A DNA stretch of 64,000 bases from Rubrivivax sp. (lineage in GTDB: Bacteria > Pseudomonadota > Gammaproteobacteria > Burkholderiales > Burkholderiaceae_C): contig JADJYX010000002.1 in assembly GCA_016719535.1 (NCBI GenBank), positions 105,025 to 169,024 of the forward strand, written 5' to 3'. The notes beneath the pieces were generated by a model. That model ran no database searches. It had not been told where the DNA came from and saw only the letters and a program-made list of their open reading frames with translations. Shown here in pieces: positions 1-10,473 of the stretch. How positions within the stretch are numbered: the stretch's first letter is position 1; each line of letters starts with the position of its first letter. Both the position numbers and the translations under genes were made by a program.

Positions 1-2
1 CC

Positions 3-752
3 AACAACCCCGACGCACCGAACAAGCCGGTGGCGGTGATGATGGTCTACAACAACACGCCGGCCGCGGTGCTGGCGCTGAAGAAGAGCGGCATCACCAA
101 GCCGGCCGACCTCAGCGGCAAGAAGCTGGGCGCGCCGGGCTTCGACGCCGGCCGCCGCGCCTTCCCGATCTTCGCCAAGGCCAACGGCATCAGCAACGTC
201 ACCTGGACCAGCATGGACCCGCCGCTGCGCGAGACCATGCTGGCGCGCGGCGACCTCGACGCCATCACCGGCTTCTCGTTCACCAGCCTGCTCAACCTCG
301 AGGCGCGTGGCGTCAAGACCGAGGACATCGTCGTGCTGCCCTACCCGGCGCACGGCGTGAAGCTCTACGGCAACGTCATCATCGCCACGCCGAAGATCAT
401 CAAGGAGAACCCGGCGGCGGTGAAGGCCTTCCTGTCGGCCTTCAGCAAGGGCATCAAGGAGGTGATGGCCAACCCCGACCCGGCGATCGACTTCGTCAAG
501 GCGCGCGACGGCATCATCAACGTCGACCTCGAGAAGCGCCGCCTGCGCATGGCCATCGACGCCGTGGTGGCCAGCGCCGATGCGCGCGCCGAAGGCTTCG
601 GCGTCGTCGTCCCGGGCCGCCTGGCGCTGATGGCCTCGCAGGTGTCGGACGCCTTCGGCACCAAGACGCGCGTCGATCCGAATGCGGTGTGGACCGACGC
701 CTTCCTGCCGCCGAAGGCCGAGCTGGCCGTCTTCCCGCCGCTGAAGAAATAG
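3..752 (+). CDS. ABC transporter substrate-binding protein, NMT1/THI5-SsuA-like (5' partial)
   Basis: Periplasmic solute-binding protein of an ABC importer. The reading frame is open to the window edge, so the signal peptide and first lobe are missing; 249 residues are visible. The stretch ITKPADLSGKKLGAPGF followed by a short loop and RAFPIFAKANGI is typical of the NMT1/THI5-like (SsuA/TauA/NrtA-related) fold, in which the second lobe closes over a sulfonate, nitrate, pyrimidine or similar ligand. The ATPase gene starts 8 bp downstream and the permease follows, giving the usual binding protein-ATPase-permease operon. The substrate cannot be read from sequence. The ureD remnant directly downstream hints at a nitrogenous compound, but that is inference. 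Confidence 0.88.
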   Translation, partial: NNPDAPNKPVAVMMVYNNTPAAVLALKKSGITKPADLSGKKLGAPGFDAGRRAFPIFAKANGISNVTWTSMDPPLRETMLARGDLDAITGFSFTSLLNLEARGVKTEDIVVLPYPAHGVKLYGNVIIATPKIIKENPAAVKAFLSAFSKGIKEVMANPDPAIDFVKARDGIINVDLEKRRLRMAIDAVVASADARAEGFGVVVPGRLALMASQVSDAFGTKTRVDPNAVWTDAFLPPKAELAVFPPLKK

Positions 753-760
753 CGCCACCC

Positions 761-1582
761 ATGAGCTTCGTCGACTTCCGCAACGTCTGGCTCGCCTACA
801 ACGACGAATTGCTCGCCCAGGGCCACTTCGCGGTCGAGGACATCTCGCTGCAGGTGGAAGAAGGCGAGTTCATCGCCATCGTCGGGCCGTCGGGTTGCGG
901 CAAGTCGACCTTCATGAAGCTGACCACCGGCCTGAAGATGCCCAGCAAGGGCAGCATCACCATCGGTGGCCAGCCGGTGACCGGGCCGCTGAAGATCAGC
1001 GGCATGGCCTTCCAGGCGCCCAGCCTGCTGCCCTGGCGCACCACGGTCGACAACGTGCTGCTGCCGCTGGAGATCGTCGAGCCCTACCGCTCCAGCTTCA
1101 AGAGCAAGCGCAAGGAGTACGAAGCGCGTGCGCGCAAGCTGCTGCAGAGCGTGGGCCTGGGCGGCTACGAGGACAAGTTTCCCTGGCAGCTGTCGGGCGG
1201 CATGCAGCAGCGTGCCAGCATCTGCCGCGCGCTCATCCACGAGCCGAAGATGCTGCTGCTCGACGAACCCTTCGGCGCGCTGGATGCCTTCACGCGCGAG
1301 GAGCTGTGGTGCATCCTGCGCGACCTGCACGCGGCGCAGAAGTTCAACGTCATCCTCGTCACGCACGACCTGCGCGAGAGCGTCTTCCTGGCCGACACGG
1401 TCTACTGCATGAGCCGCAGCCCGGGGCGCTTCGTCGTCAAGCGCCACATCGACCTGCCGCGCCCGCGTGACCTGGAAGTCACCTACACCCCCGCCTTCAC
1501 CGACATCGTGCACGAGCTGCGCGGCCACATCGGTGCCTTCCGCCACAAGGACGGCAGGACCGGCGTGTCCGTCCCCCAGTAA
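761..1582 (+). CDS. ABC transporter ATP-binding protein (SsuB/TauB/NrtD type)
   Basis: Cytoplasmic ATPase of the importer, 273 aa from the ATG at 761. All motifs are intact: Walker A GPSGCGKST at residues 42-50, signature LSGGMQQR at about 144-151, Walker B MLLLDEP at about 164-170 with the D-loop FGALD after it, and H-loop His202 in ILVTHDL. An upstream in-frame start exists, but the ATG at 761 places the ABC domain normally and sits 8 bp behind the binding-protein stop. The family energises uptake of taurine, alkanesulfonates, nitrate or related small solutes. Confidence 0.95.
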   Translation: MSFVDFRNVWLAYNDELLAQGHFAVEDISLQVEEGEFIAIVGPSGCGKSTFMKLTTGLKMPSKGSITIGGQPVTGPLKISGMAFQAPSLLPWRTTVDNVLLPLEIVEPYRSSFKSKRKEYEARARKLLQSVGLGGYEDKFPWQLSGGMQQRASICRALIHEPKMLLLDEPFGALDAFTREELWCILRDLHAAQKFNVILVTHDLRESVFLADTVYCMSRSPGRFVVKRHIDLPRPRDLEVTYTPAFTDIVHELRGHIGAFRHKDGRTGVSVPQ

Positions 1583-1588
1583 GCCGCC

Positions 1589-2359
1589 ATGAAAATCAGC
1601 AGGAACGTGGAGCGGTGGTCGCCGCTGATCGTGCTCGCGGCCGTGTTGCTGCTGTGGCAGCTGATCGTGGCCGTCTTCTCGATCCCCGAGTTCATCTTTC
1701 CCAGCCCCTGGGCCATCGCGCAGCAGTTCGTCGAGTTCCAGGGCCCGCTGATCGAGGCGGCCTGGAAGACCTTCTGGGTCACGATGCTGGGCTTTGCGCT
1801 GTCCATCGTGGTCGGCGTGCTGCTGGGCTTTCTGATCGGCAGCTCGCGCCTGGCCTATACCGCGCTGTATCCGCTGATGGTGGCTTTCAACGCCGTGCCG
1901 AAGGCGGCGGTGGTGCCCATCCTGGTGGTGTGGTTCGGCATCGGCCTCGGGCCCGGGGTGCTGACCGCTTTCCTCATCAGCTTCTTTCCCATCACCGTCA
2001 ACATCGCCACCGGCCTGGCCACGCTGGAACCCGAGCTGGAGGACGTGCTGCGTGTGCTCGGGGCCAAGCGCTGGGACGTGCTCGTCAAGGTGGGGCTGCC
2101 ACGCAGCCTGCCCTACTTCTACGGTTCGCTCAAGATCGCCATCACGCTGGCCTTCGTCGGCACCGTGCTGGCCGAGATGACCGCGGGCGATTCCGGCATC
2201 GGCTACCTGATGCAGACCGCCGGCAGCCAGCAGCGCATGCCGCTGGCTTTTGCCGGGCTGGTGACCATCGGCGCGATGGCGATGGCGATGTACGAACTCT
2301 TCAGCTGGGTCGAGAAGCGCACCACCGGCTGGGCGCACCGCGGCAGCCAGGCCGCCTGA
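1589..2359 (+). CDS. ABC transporter permease (SsuC/TauC type)
   Basis: Inner-membrane permease, 256 aa, with about six hydrophobic segments. The cytoplasmic coupling (EAA-like) loop is visible as VLGAKRWDVLVKVGLP, followed by the conserved family region LKIAITLAFVGTVLAEM. It belongs to the binding-protein-dependent transport permease family (BPD_transp_1). It starts 6 bp after the ATPase stop, so it is the last gene of the three-gene operon. Length and topology are normal for the family. Confidence 0.94.
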   Translation: MKISRNVERWSPLIVLAAVLLLWQLIVAVFSIPEFIFPSPWAIAQQFVEFQGPLIEAAWKTFWVTMLGFALSIVVGVLLGFLIGSSRLAYTALYPLMVAFNAVPKAAVVPILVVWFGIGLGPGVLTAFLISFFPITVNIATGLATLEPELEDVLRVLGAKRWDVLVKVGLPRSLPYFYGSLKIAITLAFVGTVLAEMTAGDSGIGYLMQTAGSQQRMPLAFAGLVTIGAMAMAMYELFSWVEKRTTGWAHRGSQAA

Positions 2360-2832
2360 GGACAGGGCACAGCGCGAGCCACGGGTGAGCGGCCGACGGG
2401 CGGCGGCTGGACGGCGCGGCTGCGGCTGCACGACACGCGCGACGGCGGGCGCACCGTCGGGCGAGACCGCCATGAAGGCCCGCTGCGCGTGCGCAAGGCC
2501 TTGCATCCGGAAGGTCCCGGCAGTTGCCACCATGTTCTCGTGCATCCGCCCGGCGGCATCGTCGGCGGCGATCAGCGGCATGTCGATGCGCGGCTCGATG
2601 CCGGCAGGCACGCGCGCATCACCACGCCCGCCGCGACCCGCTTCTGCCGCAGCGCGTGCGGCGTGCCGGGCACGCCGCGGCTGGCCGCAGGGACGGCACG
2701 GAACAACGAGCGACGCGAGGCACTGCCCGACGGCGCGCGCGCTGGTCGGCGACGCCGTGGCAGGCGATGCGCGCCGCCTGGCGGCACATCGCGTGGGGCC
2801 TGACCGCCGAGCCGCCGCGGATCTGGCGGACC
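2360..2832 (+). pseudogene. ureD: ureD remnant (urease accessory protein), internally deleted
   Basis: Decayed urease accessory gene. In one frame (about 2399-2640) the N-terminal UreD signature is clear: GWTARLRLHDTRDGGRTV, then GPLRVRKALHPEG, then HVLVHPPGGIVGGD, then ITTPAATRFCRS. After that the similarity stops. A second frame (about 2755-2830) carries what looks like the UreD C terminus, WQAMRAAWRH and PPRIWRT. A normal UreD is about 270-300 aa; here roughly the middle 500 bp is missing and the two ends are out of frame. No ureABCEFG genes follow; the next gene is convergent. The gene most likely lost function by deletion, although a local assembly join is possible. Confidence 0.72.
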
Positions 2833-2836
2833 TGGG

Positions 2837-3550
2837 TCAGCCTCCCGCGGGTGGCGGCGGCCGGTTGGCGCAGGGCTGAAAGCCGTTGCCCAGGCGCTCG
2901 GGCGGCAGCGACCTCAGGCGCGTCTGCAGCTCGGCGTCGGCCTGCGCGGCGCGCAGCCATTGCTGCGACGTCCCGCTGGGCAGCGGCGCCACGCGGGCAC
3001 CGCGCACGCCCCTGGCAGACAGCGCATTCAGGGCCGCCTCGGCGCCGTACCTGTCGCTGAAATTGCCCAGGCGCAAGCCGGGCACCAGCGCCGGCGGCGA
3101 GGCCAGTTCCTCGAAACGCACATTCAGCCGCCGCAATTCGTCGGCCCTGGCGCGCAGGGACTCGCGATCGGGAAAGCGCCCCATCACCACGCCCCAGGTG
3201 TAGCTGCGCGCCACCAGCTCACGCACGACGGCGCCCTCGGGCACGCCCTGCTGCGCCAGCATGGCCTCGGCGGCAACGGCGCCGGCCTCGTTGAAGGGGC
3301 CGGCCTCCAGGCACACCGGCGGGGGTTCGGCCTCGGGCGTCGGCGCGCTGGCCGACGCGGCCGCCGCCACCGCGGCGCTGGCGGCACCGGCCGTCAGCAC
3401 CGTGATCAGCTCCGGCCGCAACTGGGCGGCCAGGCGTTCGGGCTCGCGCGCGTCGCTGCGCGGCGGCAGCAGCGGCGCCAGCCAGCCCTGCGTCCAGGCA
3501 TAGAAGCCGGCATTGGCCAGCAGCAGCACCAGCAGCAAGGCCCGCAGCAT
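2837..3550 (-). CDS. SPOR domain-containing protein
   Basis: 237 aa protein with one N-terminal hydrophobic segment (ALLLVLLLANAGFYAW, residues 4-19), an Ala-rich low-complexity linker and a C-terminal region (about 80-215) with two SPOR-like units, including VMGRFPDRESLRARADELR and LGNFSDRYGAEAALNALS. SPOR domains bind denuded septal peptidoglycan, so a periplasmic, inner-membrane-anchored role at the cell wall is likely. Its start codon overlaps the stop of the biotin ligase gene (TGATG), so the two are translationally coupled. The C-terminal tail is Pro/Gly-rich. Confidence 0.8.
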   Translation of the reverse strand: MLRALLLVLLLANAGFYAWTQGWLAPLLPPRSDAREPERLAAQLRPELITVLTAGAASAAVAAAASASAPTPEAEPPPVCLEAGPFNEAGAVAAEAMLAQQGVPEGAVVRELVARSYTWGVVMGRFPDRESLRARADELRRLNVRFEELASPPALVPGLRLGNFSDRYGAEAALNALSARGVRGARVAPLPSGTSQQWLRAAQADAELQTRLRSLPPERLGNGFQPCANRPPPPAGG

Positions 3551-4383
3551 CAGGCCCCCACCGCCGCGCTCGGGCGCACGCTGACCTCGCCGCTGGTCAC
3601 CCGCGCCACGCCGCCGTCATGGCGCAGGCGCAGCGCGCCCTGTGCGTCCACACCCTCGGCCAGGCCTTCCGGCGCACCGTCCAGCGTCGTCGTCACGCGA
3701 CGTCCCTGCAACAGGTCGCGCCGGGCGTAGGCAGCGGCAAAGGGCGACAGGCCCTCGCATTCGAAGCGACGCAGCGCGTGCACCAGCGGCAACGCCACGC
3801 GCTGCAGCAGGCCCGGTGCATCGAGCGCGGGCTCGAGTTCCTGCAGGCAGGCATAGCCACTGCTCAGGTCCGCAGCAGTAGCCAGCGGCCGCACATTCAG
3901 GCCGATGCCGACCACGCAGGCGCGGCCGCCACCGGCGGCGACGGTCTCGACGAGGATGCCGCCCAGCTTGCGCCAGCGGTCCGCACCGTCGGCGAGCCAG
4001 AGGTCATTGGGCCACTTCAGCTGCAGGCGCGGCGCCTTGCCCGCGGCCGCTGGCTCGATGGCATCGGCCAGCGCGACACCGATCGCCAGGCTCAACCCCG
4101 ACCAGTCGGCGGGCGCATAGCGCAGACCGAGCGAGAAGGTCAGCGACGCGCCGGGCGCCGACTGCCAGCTTCGCCCGCTGCGGCCGCGACCGGCGGTCTG
4201 CGCCTCGGCCACCAGCAGCACCGGCGTCGTGGGGTCGGCGCGCAGGCGCTCGATCAACCGCGTATTGGTGGAAGCCACGCTGGCCACCGCCTGCACCTGC
4301 AGGCCGGGCAGCGCCGGCCGCAGGGCCGCTGCCAGGGCCTCGCAGGGCCAGGCCAGCGCGACGGCGGCGTTGTCCACGGTCAC
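3550..4383 (-). CDS. birA: biotin--[acetyl-CoA-carboxylase] ligase
   Basis: Cytoplasmic ligase that activates biotin with ATP and transfers it to the biotin carboxyl carrier protein. 277 aa. Key motifs: STNTRLIERL (biotin pocket), GRGRSGRSW (the adenylate loop), LKWPNDLWL and LGGILVE, then GIGLNVRP. There is no N-terminal winged helix, so this is the monofunctional ligase without repressor activity, as is common in Burkholderiales. It overlaps the downstream SPOR gene by one base and is separated from the SET gene by 6 bp. Confidence 0.93.
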   Translation of the reverse strand: MTVDNAAVALAWPCEALAAALRPALPGLQVQAVASVASTNTRLIERLRADPTTPVLLVAEAQTAGRGRSGRSWQSAPGASLTFSLGLRYAPADWSGLSLAIGVALADAIEPAAAGKAPRLQLKWPNDLWLADGADRWRKLGGILVETVAAGGGRACVVGIGLNVRPLATAADLSSGYACLQELEPALDAPGLLQRVALPLVHALRRFECEGLSPFAAAYARRDLLQGRRVTTTLDGAPEGLAEGVDAQGALRLRHDGGVARVTSGEVSVRPSAAVGA

Positions 4384-4389
4384 CGCGGG

Positions 4390-4920
4390 TCAGCGCCGCC
4401 TGGGTGCCAGCATGGTGCGGCGGCAATGCGGGCTGCCGCAGCGACACGCGTATTCCTTCTTCAGCTTGGGCGTGTAGCGCTCGTCGATCACCAGGCCGTA
4501 GTCGTAGAACAGCTCCTCGCCGGGCTGGATGTCGCGCAGCGCACGGATGAAGACGCGCCCTTGCTCCTCGTCGGCCTCGCAGTTGGGGTCGCAGGCATGG
4601 TTGATCCAGCGCGAGGCATTGCCGCCAAAGCTGGCGTCGATGACGTGGCTGCCATCGTCGAGGCTGAAATAGAAGGTGTGGTGCGGATCGTCCGGGTCGT
4701 GGGGGTGGCGGCGCAGCGCCTCGGGCCAGTCGATGATCTCGCCGGTATATTCGATCAGCGTCTCGCCCGCGGCGATGGGCCGCAGGGCATAGACACCCTT
4801 GCCGTGCACCCCCGATCGACGCACCTGGAGGCGCCGGCCCCGGCTGGCGGGCGCGGCGGCGGCGCCGGGTTTTCGGGGGATCGCTTGCGCGGTCTTCTTC
4901 ATTCGGTACATTGAAATCAT
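4390..4920 (-). CDS. SET domain-containing protein-lysine N-methyltransferase
   Basis: Small SET protein of about 176 aa. Visible SET motifs: GVHGKGVYA (SAM-binding G-x-G), the TFYFSLDDG region, INHACDPNCE (NHxCxPN, the pseudoknot), and ELFYDYG with the catalytic Tyr. A post-SET zinc-binding cysteine cluster follows (ACRCGSPHC). Bacterial SET proteins are thought to methylate lysines on host or self proteins; the substrate here is unknown. Three in-frame ATGs lie at 4920, 4911 and 4902, none with a convincing ribosome-binding site; MKKTAQ at 4902 is a good alternative start. It is divergent from topB across a short intergenic region containing a Z-DNA-like tract. Confidence 0.85.
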   Translation of the reverse strand: MISMYRMKKTAQAIPRKPGAAAAPASRGRRLQVRRSGVHGKGVYALRPIAAGETLIEYTGEIIDWPEALRRHPHDPDDPHHTFYFSLDDGSHVIDASFGGNASRWINHACDPNCEADEEQGRVFIRALRDIQPGEELFYDYGLVIDERYTPKLKKEYACRCGSPHCRRTMLAPRRR

Positions 4921-4922
4921 GG

Positions 4923-4949
4923 GCGCGCGCGTGTGCATGCGTGCGCGCG
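4923..4949. other. 27-nt perfect alternating purine-pyrimidine tract (possible Z-DNA)
   Basis: Every base from 4923 to 4949 alternates purine and pyrimidine, mostly GC/CG steps with GT/AT at the centre. Such runs adopt left-handed Z-DNA under negative supercoiling. The tract lies in the 5' leader of the SET gene, between its putative -10 box and start codon, and about 55 bp upstream of topB. Confidence 0.6.
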
Positions 4950-4959
4950 AGAGCCTTGC

Positions 4960-4965
4960 ATTGTA
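4960..4965 (-). promoter_or_regulatory. putative -10 box of the SET-domain gene
   Basis: On the minus strand the hexamer reads TACAAT, five of six matches to the sigma-70 -10 consensus, about 40 nt upstream of the first possible start codon. No clear -35 element is seen. Confidence 0.35.
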
Positions 4966-5004
4966 GGCACGCCCCCTCGGGCGGCCCGAGAGCGAAAAGA
5001 GACC

Positions 5005-7592
<2,588 letters not shown>

Positions 7593-7596
<4 letters not shown>

Positions 7597-8582
7597 CCGC
7601 CGCGGTCTTCCACAAGCTGCTGGCGATCTTCCTGACCGTCTTTCTCGGCTGGGTGGCCGGGCGCGCGCGATGGCTGGATGCCGGCAACGAGCAGGCCGAC
7701 CCGGCGCGGCTGCTGGGCAACGCCGCCTTCTACATCTTCGTGCCGGCGCTGCTGTTCCGCACCACGGCGCGGCTGGATTTCGCCGCCATGCCCTGGGGCA
7801 CGGTGGCGGCCTTCTTCGTGCCGCTGGTGGTCTTCATGCTGGGCGTCTACGCCTGGCAGCGCGCCAGCGGCGGCGCCGACCGACACGGTGCGGCGGCGCC
7901 CTCGGTGCGCGCCATCTCGGCCAGCTTCGGCAATTCGGTGCAGGTGGGCATCCCGCTGGCCACGGCGCTGTTCGGCGAATCGGGGCTGGCCATCCACATC
8001 GCGCTCATCAGCCTGCACGCGATCATCCTGCTGAGCGTGCTGACGGCGCTGGTGGAGCTCGACCTCGCGCGCGAACGCAGCCGCACCGGGCAGGCGTCGC
8101 GGCTGTGGCCGGTGCTGCAGCAGACGCTGCGCAACACCATCGTGCATCCGGTGGTGCTGCCGGTGCTGGCGGGGCTGCTGTGGAATGCCACCGGAGCGGG
8201 CCTGCACCCGGTGCTGGATGAGACGCTGTCGGCGCTGGGCTCGGCGGTGGTGCCGGTGTGCCTGGTGCTGATCGGGCTGACGCTGGCCTACTACCCGCTG
8301 CGGCGCCATCAGCTTCAGGGAGCGGTGGTGATCAGCCTGCTCAAGCTGGTGCTGCTGCCGGCGGTGGTGCTGGCGGTGGCGCACTGGGGCTTCGGCCTGA
8401 GCGGGCTGCCGCTGTCGGTGGTGGTGCTGATGGCGGCGCTGCCGGCGGGCAGCAATACGCTGATCTTCAGCCAGCGCTACGCCACGCTGGAGGCCGAGGC
8501 CACGGCCGCCATCGTCATCAGCACCGTGGCCTTCGTCGCCACGTCGTCGCTGTGGCTGGCGGTGCTGGCCCGCTTCGGCTGA
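7593..8582 (+). CDS. AEC family transporter (auxin efflux carrier-like permease)
   Basis: Inner-membrane protein of 329 aa with about ten hydrophobic helices and the AEC family fold. Conserved features: NAAFYIFVPALLFRTTAR in the N-terminal half, SFGNSVQVGIPLA and VVLMAALPAGSNTLIFSQRY near the C terminus, and a paired crossover region. Bacterial members move malonate, malate or other organic anions; the substrate is not predictable. The GTG start overlaps the topB stop codon (GTGA), so translation is coupled. Confidence 0.88.
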
Positions 8583-8608
8583 TGCGGCCGATTTGGGACA
8601 ATCGCGCG

Positions 8609-9883
8609 ATGAACCCGACCGACCTTCCCGCCTACATGGCCCATGTCGGCGCTGCCGCGCGCGCGGCGTCGACCATCATGGCCGCGGCCGCCACCGCCGC
8701 CAAGAATGCCGCGCTGCTGGCGCTGGCGCGCCGGCTGCGCGAGGCAGGGGCACCGCTGCAGGCCGCCAATGCGCAGGACCTGGCGGCTGCCCGCGCCGCC
8801 GGCCTGGCCGAGGCCATGGTCGACCGCCTGAAGCTCGGCCCCAAGGTGATCGACACCGTGGCGCAGGGCTGCGAGCAGATTGCCGCCATGCCCGACCCGG
8901 TGGGCGAGATCACCGGCGTCAAGCGCCGGCCGAGCGGCATCAGCGTCGGCCAGATGCGCGTGCCGCTGGGCGTCTTCGGCATGATCTACGAAAGCCGGCC
9001 GAACGTGACCATCGAGGCGGCGTCGCTGGCCATCAAGAGCGGCAACGCCTGCATCCTGCGCGGCGGCTCGGAGGCGCTGCAGTCCAACCTGGCGCTGATG
9101 AGCCTGGTGCAGGCGGCACTGGCCGAAGCCGGCCTGCCGCCCGCTGCGGTGCAACTGATCGAGACCACCGACCGCGCCGCCGTCGGCCACCTGATCACGA
9201 TGCCCGAGTCGGTCGACGTCATCATCCCCCGCGGCGGCAAGGGCCTGATCGAGCGCATCAGCCGCGAGGCACGCGTGCCGGTGATCAAGCACCTGGACGG
9301 CAACTGCCATGTTTACGTGGACGAGCAGGTCGATCTGGCGATGGCGGTGGCGGTGACCGACAACGCCAAGACGCAGAAGGTCAGCCCCTGCAACGCCGCC
9401 GAATCGCTGCTGGTGCATGCGGCGCAGGCAGCCGCCTTCCTGCCGGCCATCGGCGACGTCTTCGCCGCCAAGGGGGTGGAGATGCGCTGCTGCCCACGCG
9501 CGGCGGCGCTGCTGGCGCCAAGGCCCAGGGTGGTGCCGGCGACCCCGGCCGACTGGGACACCGAATACCTGGCCCAGGTCATCAGCATCAAGGTCGTCGA
9601 CAGCCTGGACGAGGCGATCGCGCACATCAACCGCCACGGATCGCACCACACCGATGCCATCCTGACGACCAACCACCCGCATGCGATGCGCTTCCTGCGC
9701 GAGGTCGATTCGGCCAGCGTGATGGTCAATGCGAGCACCCGCTTCGCCGACGGCTTCGAATATGGGCTGGGCGCCGAGATCGGCATCAGCACCGACAAAT
9801 TCCACGCCCGCGGGCCGGTCGGCCTGGAAGGCCTGACCTCGCTGAAGTGGGTGGTGCTGGGCCAGGGCGAGATGCGCGCCTGA
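8609..9883 (+). CDS. proA: gamma-glutamyl phosphate reductase (proline biosynthesis)
   Basis: Reduces gamma-glutamyl phosphate to glutamate-5-semialdehyde with NADPH, the second step of proline synthesis. 424 aa from the ATG at 8609 (MNPTDLPAYM), which aligns with the usual family start; a longer frame upstream overlaps the AEC gene and was not used. The catalytic cysteine is Cys261 in KVSPCNAAESLLVH. Other family motifs: GVFGMIYESRPNVT, LRGGSEAL, IIPRGGKGLI. The proB partner is not in this window. Confidence 0.96.
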   Translation: MNPTDLPAYMAHVGAAARAASTIMAAAATAAKNAALLALARRLREAGAPLQAANAQDLAAARAAGLAEAMVDRLKLGPKVIDTVAQGCEQIAAMPDPVGEITGVKRRPSGISVGQMRVPLGVFGMIYESRPNVTIEAASLAIKSGNACILRGGSEALQSNLALMSLVQAALAEAGLPPAAVQLIETTDRAAVGHLITMPESVDVIIPRGGKGLIERISREARVPVIKHLDGNCHVYVDEQVDLAMAVAVTDNAKTQKVSPCNAAESLLVHAAQAAAFLPAIGDVFAAKGVEMRCCPRAAALLAPRPRVVPATPADWDTEYLAQVISIKVVDSLDEAIAHINRHGSHHTDAILTTNHPHAMRFLREVDSASVMVNASTRFADGFEYGLGAEIGISTDKFHARGPVGLEGLTSLKWVVLGQGEMRA

Positions 9884-9896
9884 GCGCAGGCCGGCC

Positions 9897-10457
9897 ATGC
9901 TGCCTTCGATGAGTGCGGGCCAGTGGGTGGCACTGGCGGCGGCTGCCGTGCTGGTGTTCTGGATGGTCGGCGCCTACAACCGCCTGGTGGCCATGCGCAC
10001 CGCCATCGGCGATGCCTTCCGGCTGGTCGACGAACTGGTGCAGCGCCGTGCCGCGGCGGCCATCACGCTGGCGGCGCGCGCGCAAGACGCGATGGCCAGC
10101 GAGCAGGGGGCGCTCGATGCCTGGCTGGCGGCACAGACGGCCTCGCGGCAGGCCGCCGACGCGCTGCGCGTGCGGCCCGTGGTCGCCACCCTGGCCGCCA
10201 GACTGGCCGCCACCGAAGCGCCGCTGGCGGCCACCGGCGCGCGCGTGATGGCGCTGCTGGAACAGCATCCCGCGATACTGGCGGAGCCGACGGCAGCCGC
10301 CCACCTGGCCACGCTGCGCGAGACCGAGGCGCGGCTGATCTTCGCGCGGCAGCTCTTCAACGAGGCGGTGCAGACCTACAACGAGGCGGTCCGGCTGTTT
10401 CCGACCCGGCTGCTGGCGCGGCTGTATGGCTTCGGCACCGCCGGCCGCCTGTCGTGA
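9897..10457 (+). CDS. LemA family protein
   Basis: 186 aa protein with one N-terminal membrane helix (about residues 8-27) followed by YNRLVAMRTAIGDAF and a long helical region, ending YNEAVRLFPTRLLARLYGF. This start and end pattern is diagnostic for LemA proteins, whose role is unknown. The usual IDVQLKRR-type basic segment is replaced by LVDELVQRRAA, so it is a divergent member. It starts 13 bp after proA. The group II intron ends 16 bp beyond its stop codon. Confidence 0.75.
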   Translation: MLPSMSAGQWVALAAAAVLVFWMVGAYNRLVAMRTAIGDAFRLVDELVQRRAAAAITLAARAQDAMASEQGALDAWLAAQTASRQAADALRVRPVVATLAARLAATEAPLAATGARVMALLEQHPAILAEPTAAAHLATLRETEARLIFARQLFNEAVQTYNEAVRLFPTRLLARLYGFGTAGRLS

Positions 10458-10473
10458 CGGGACCACCATCGGC

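Noticed and set aside
365..2611. A 748-codon open frame on the minus strand across the ABC transporter genes
   Set aside because: It is antisense to three clear genes, is His/Gln/Arg/Ala-rich with no domain, and is open only because of high GC3.
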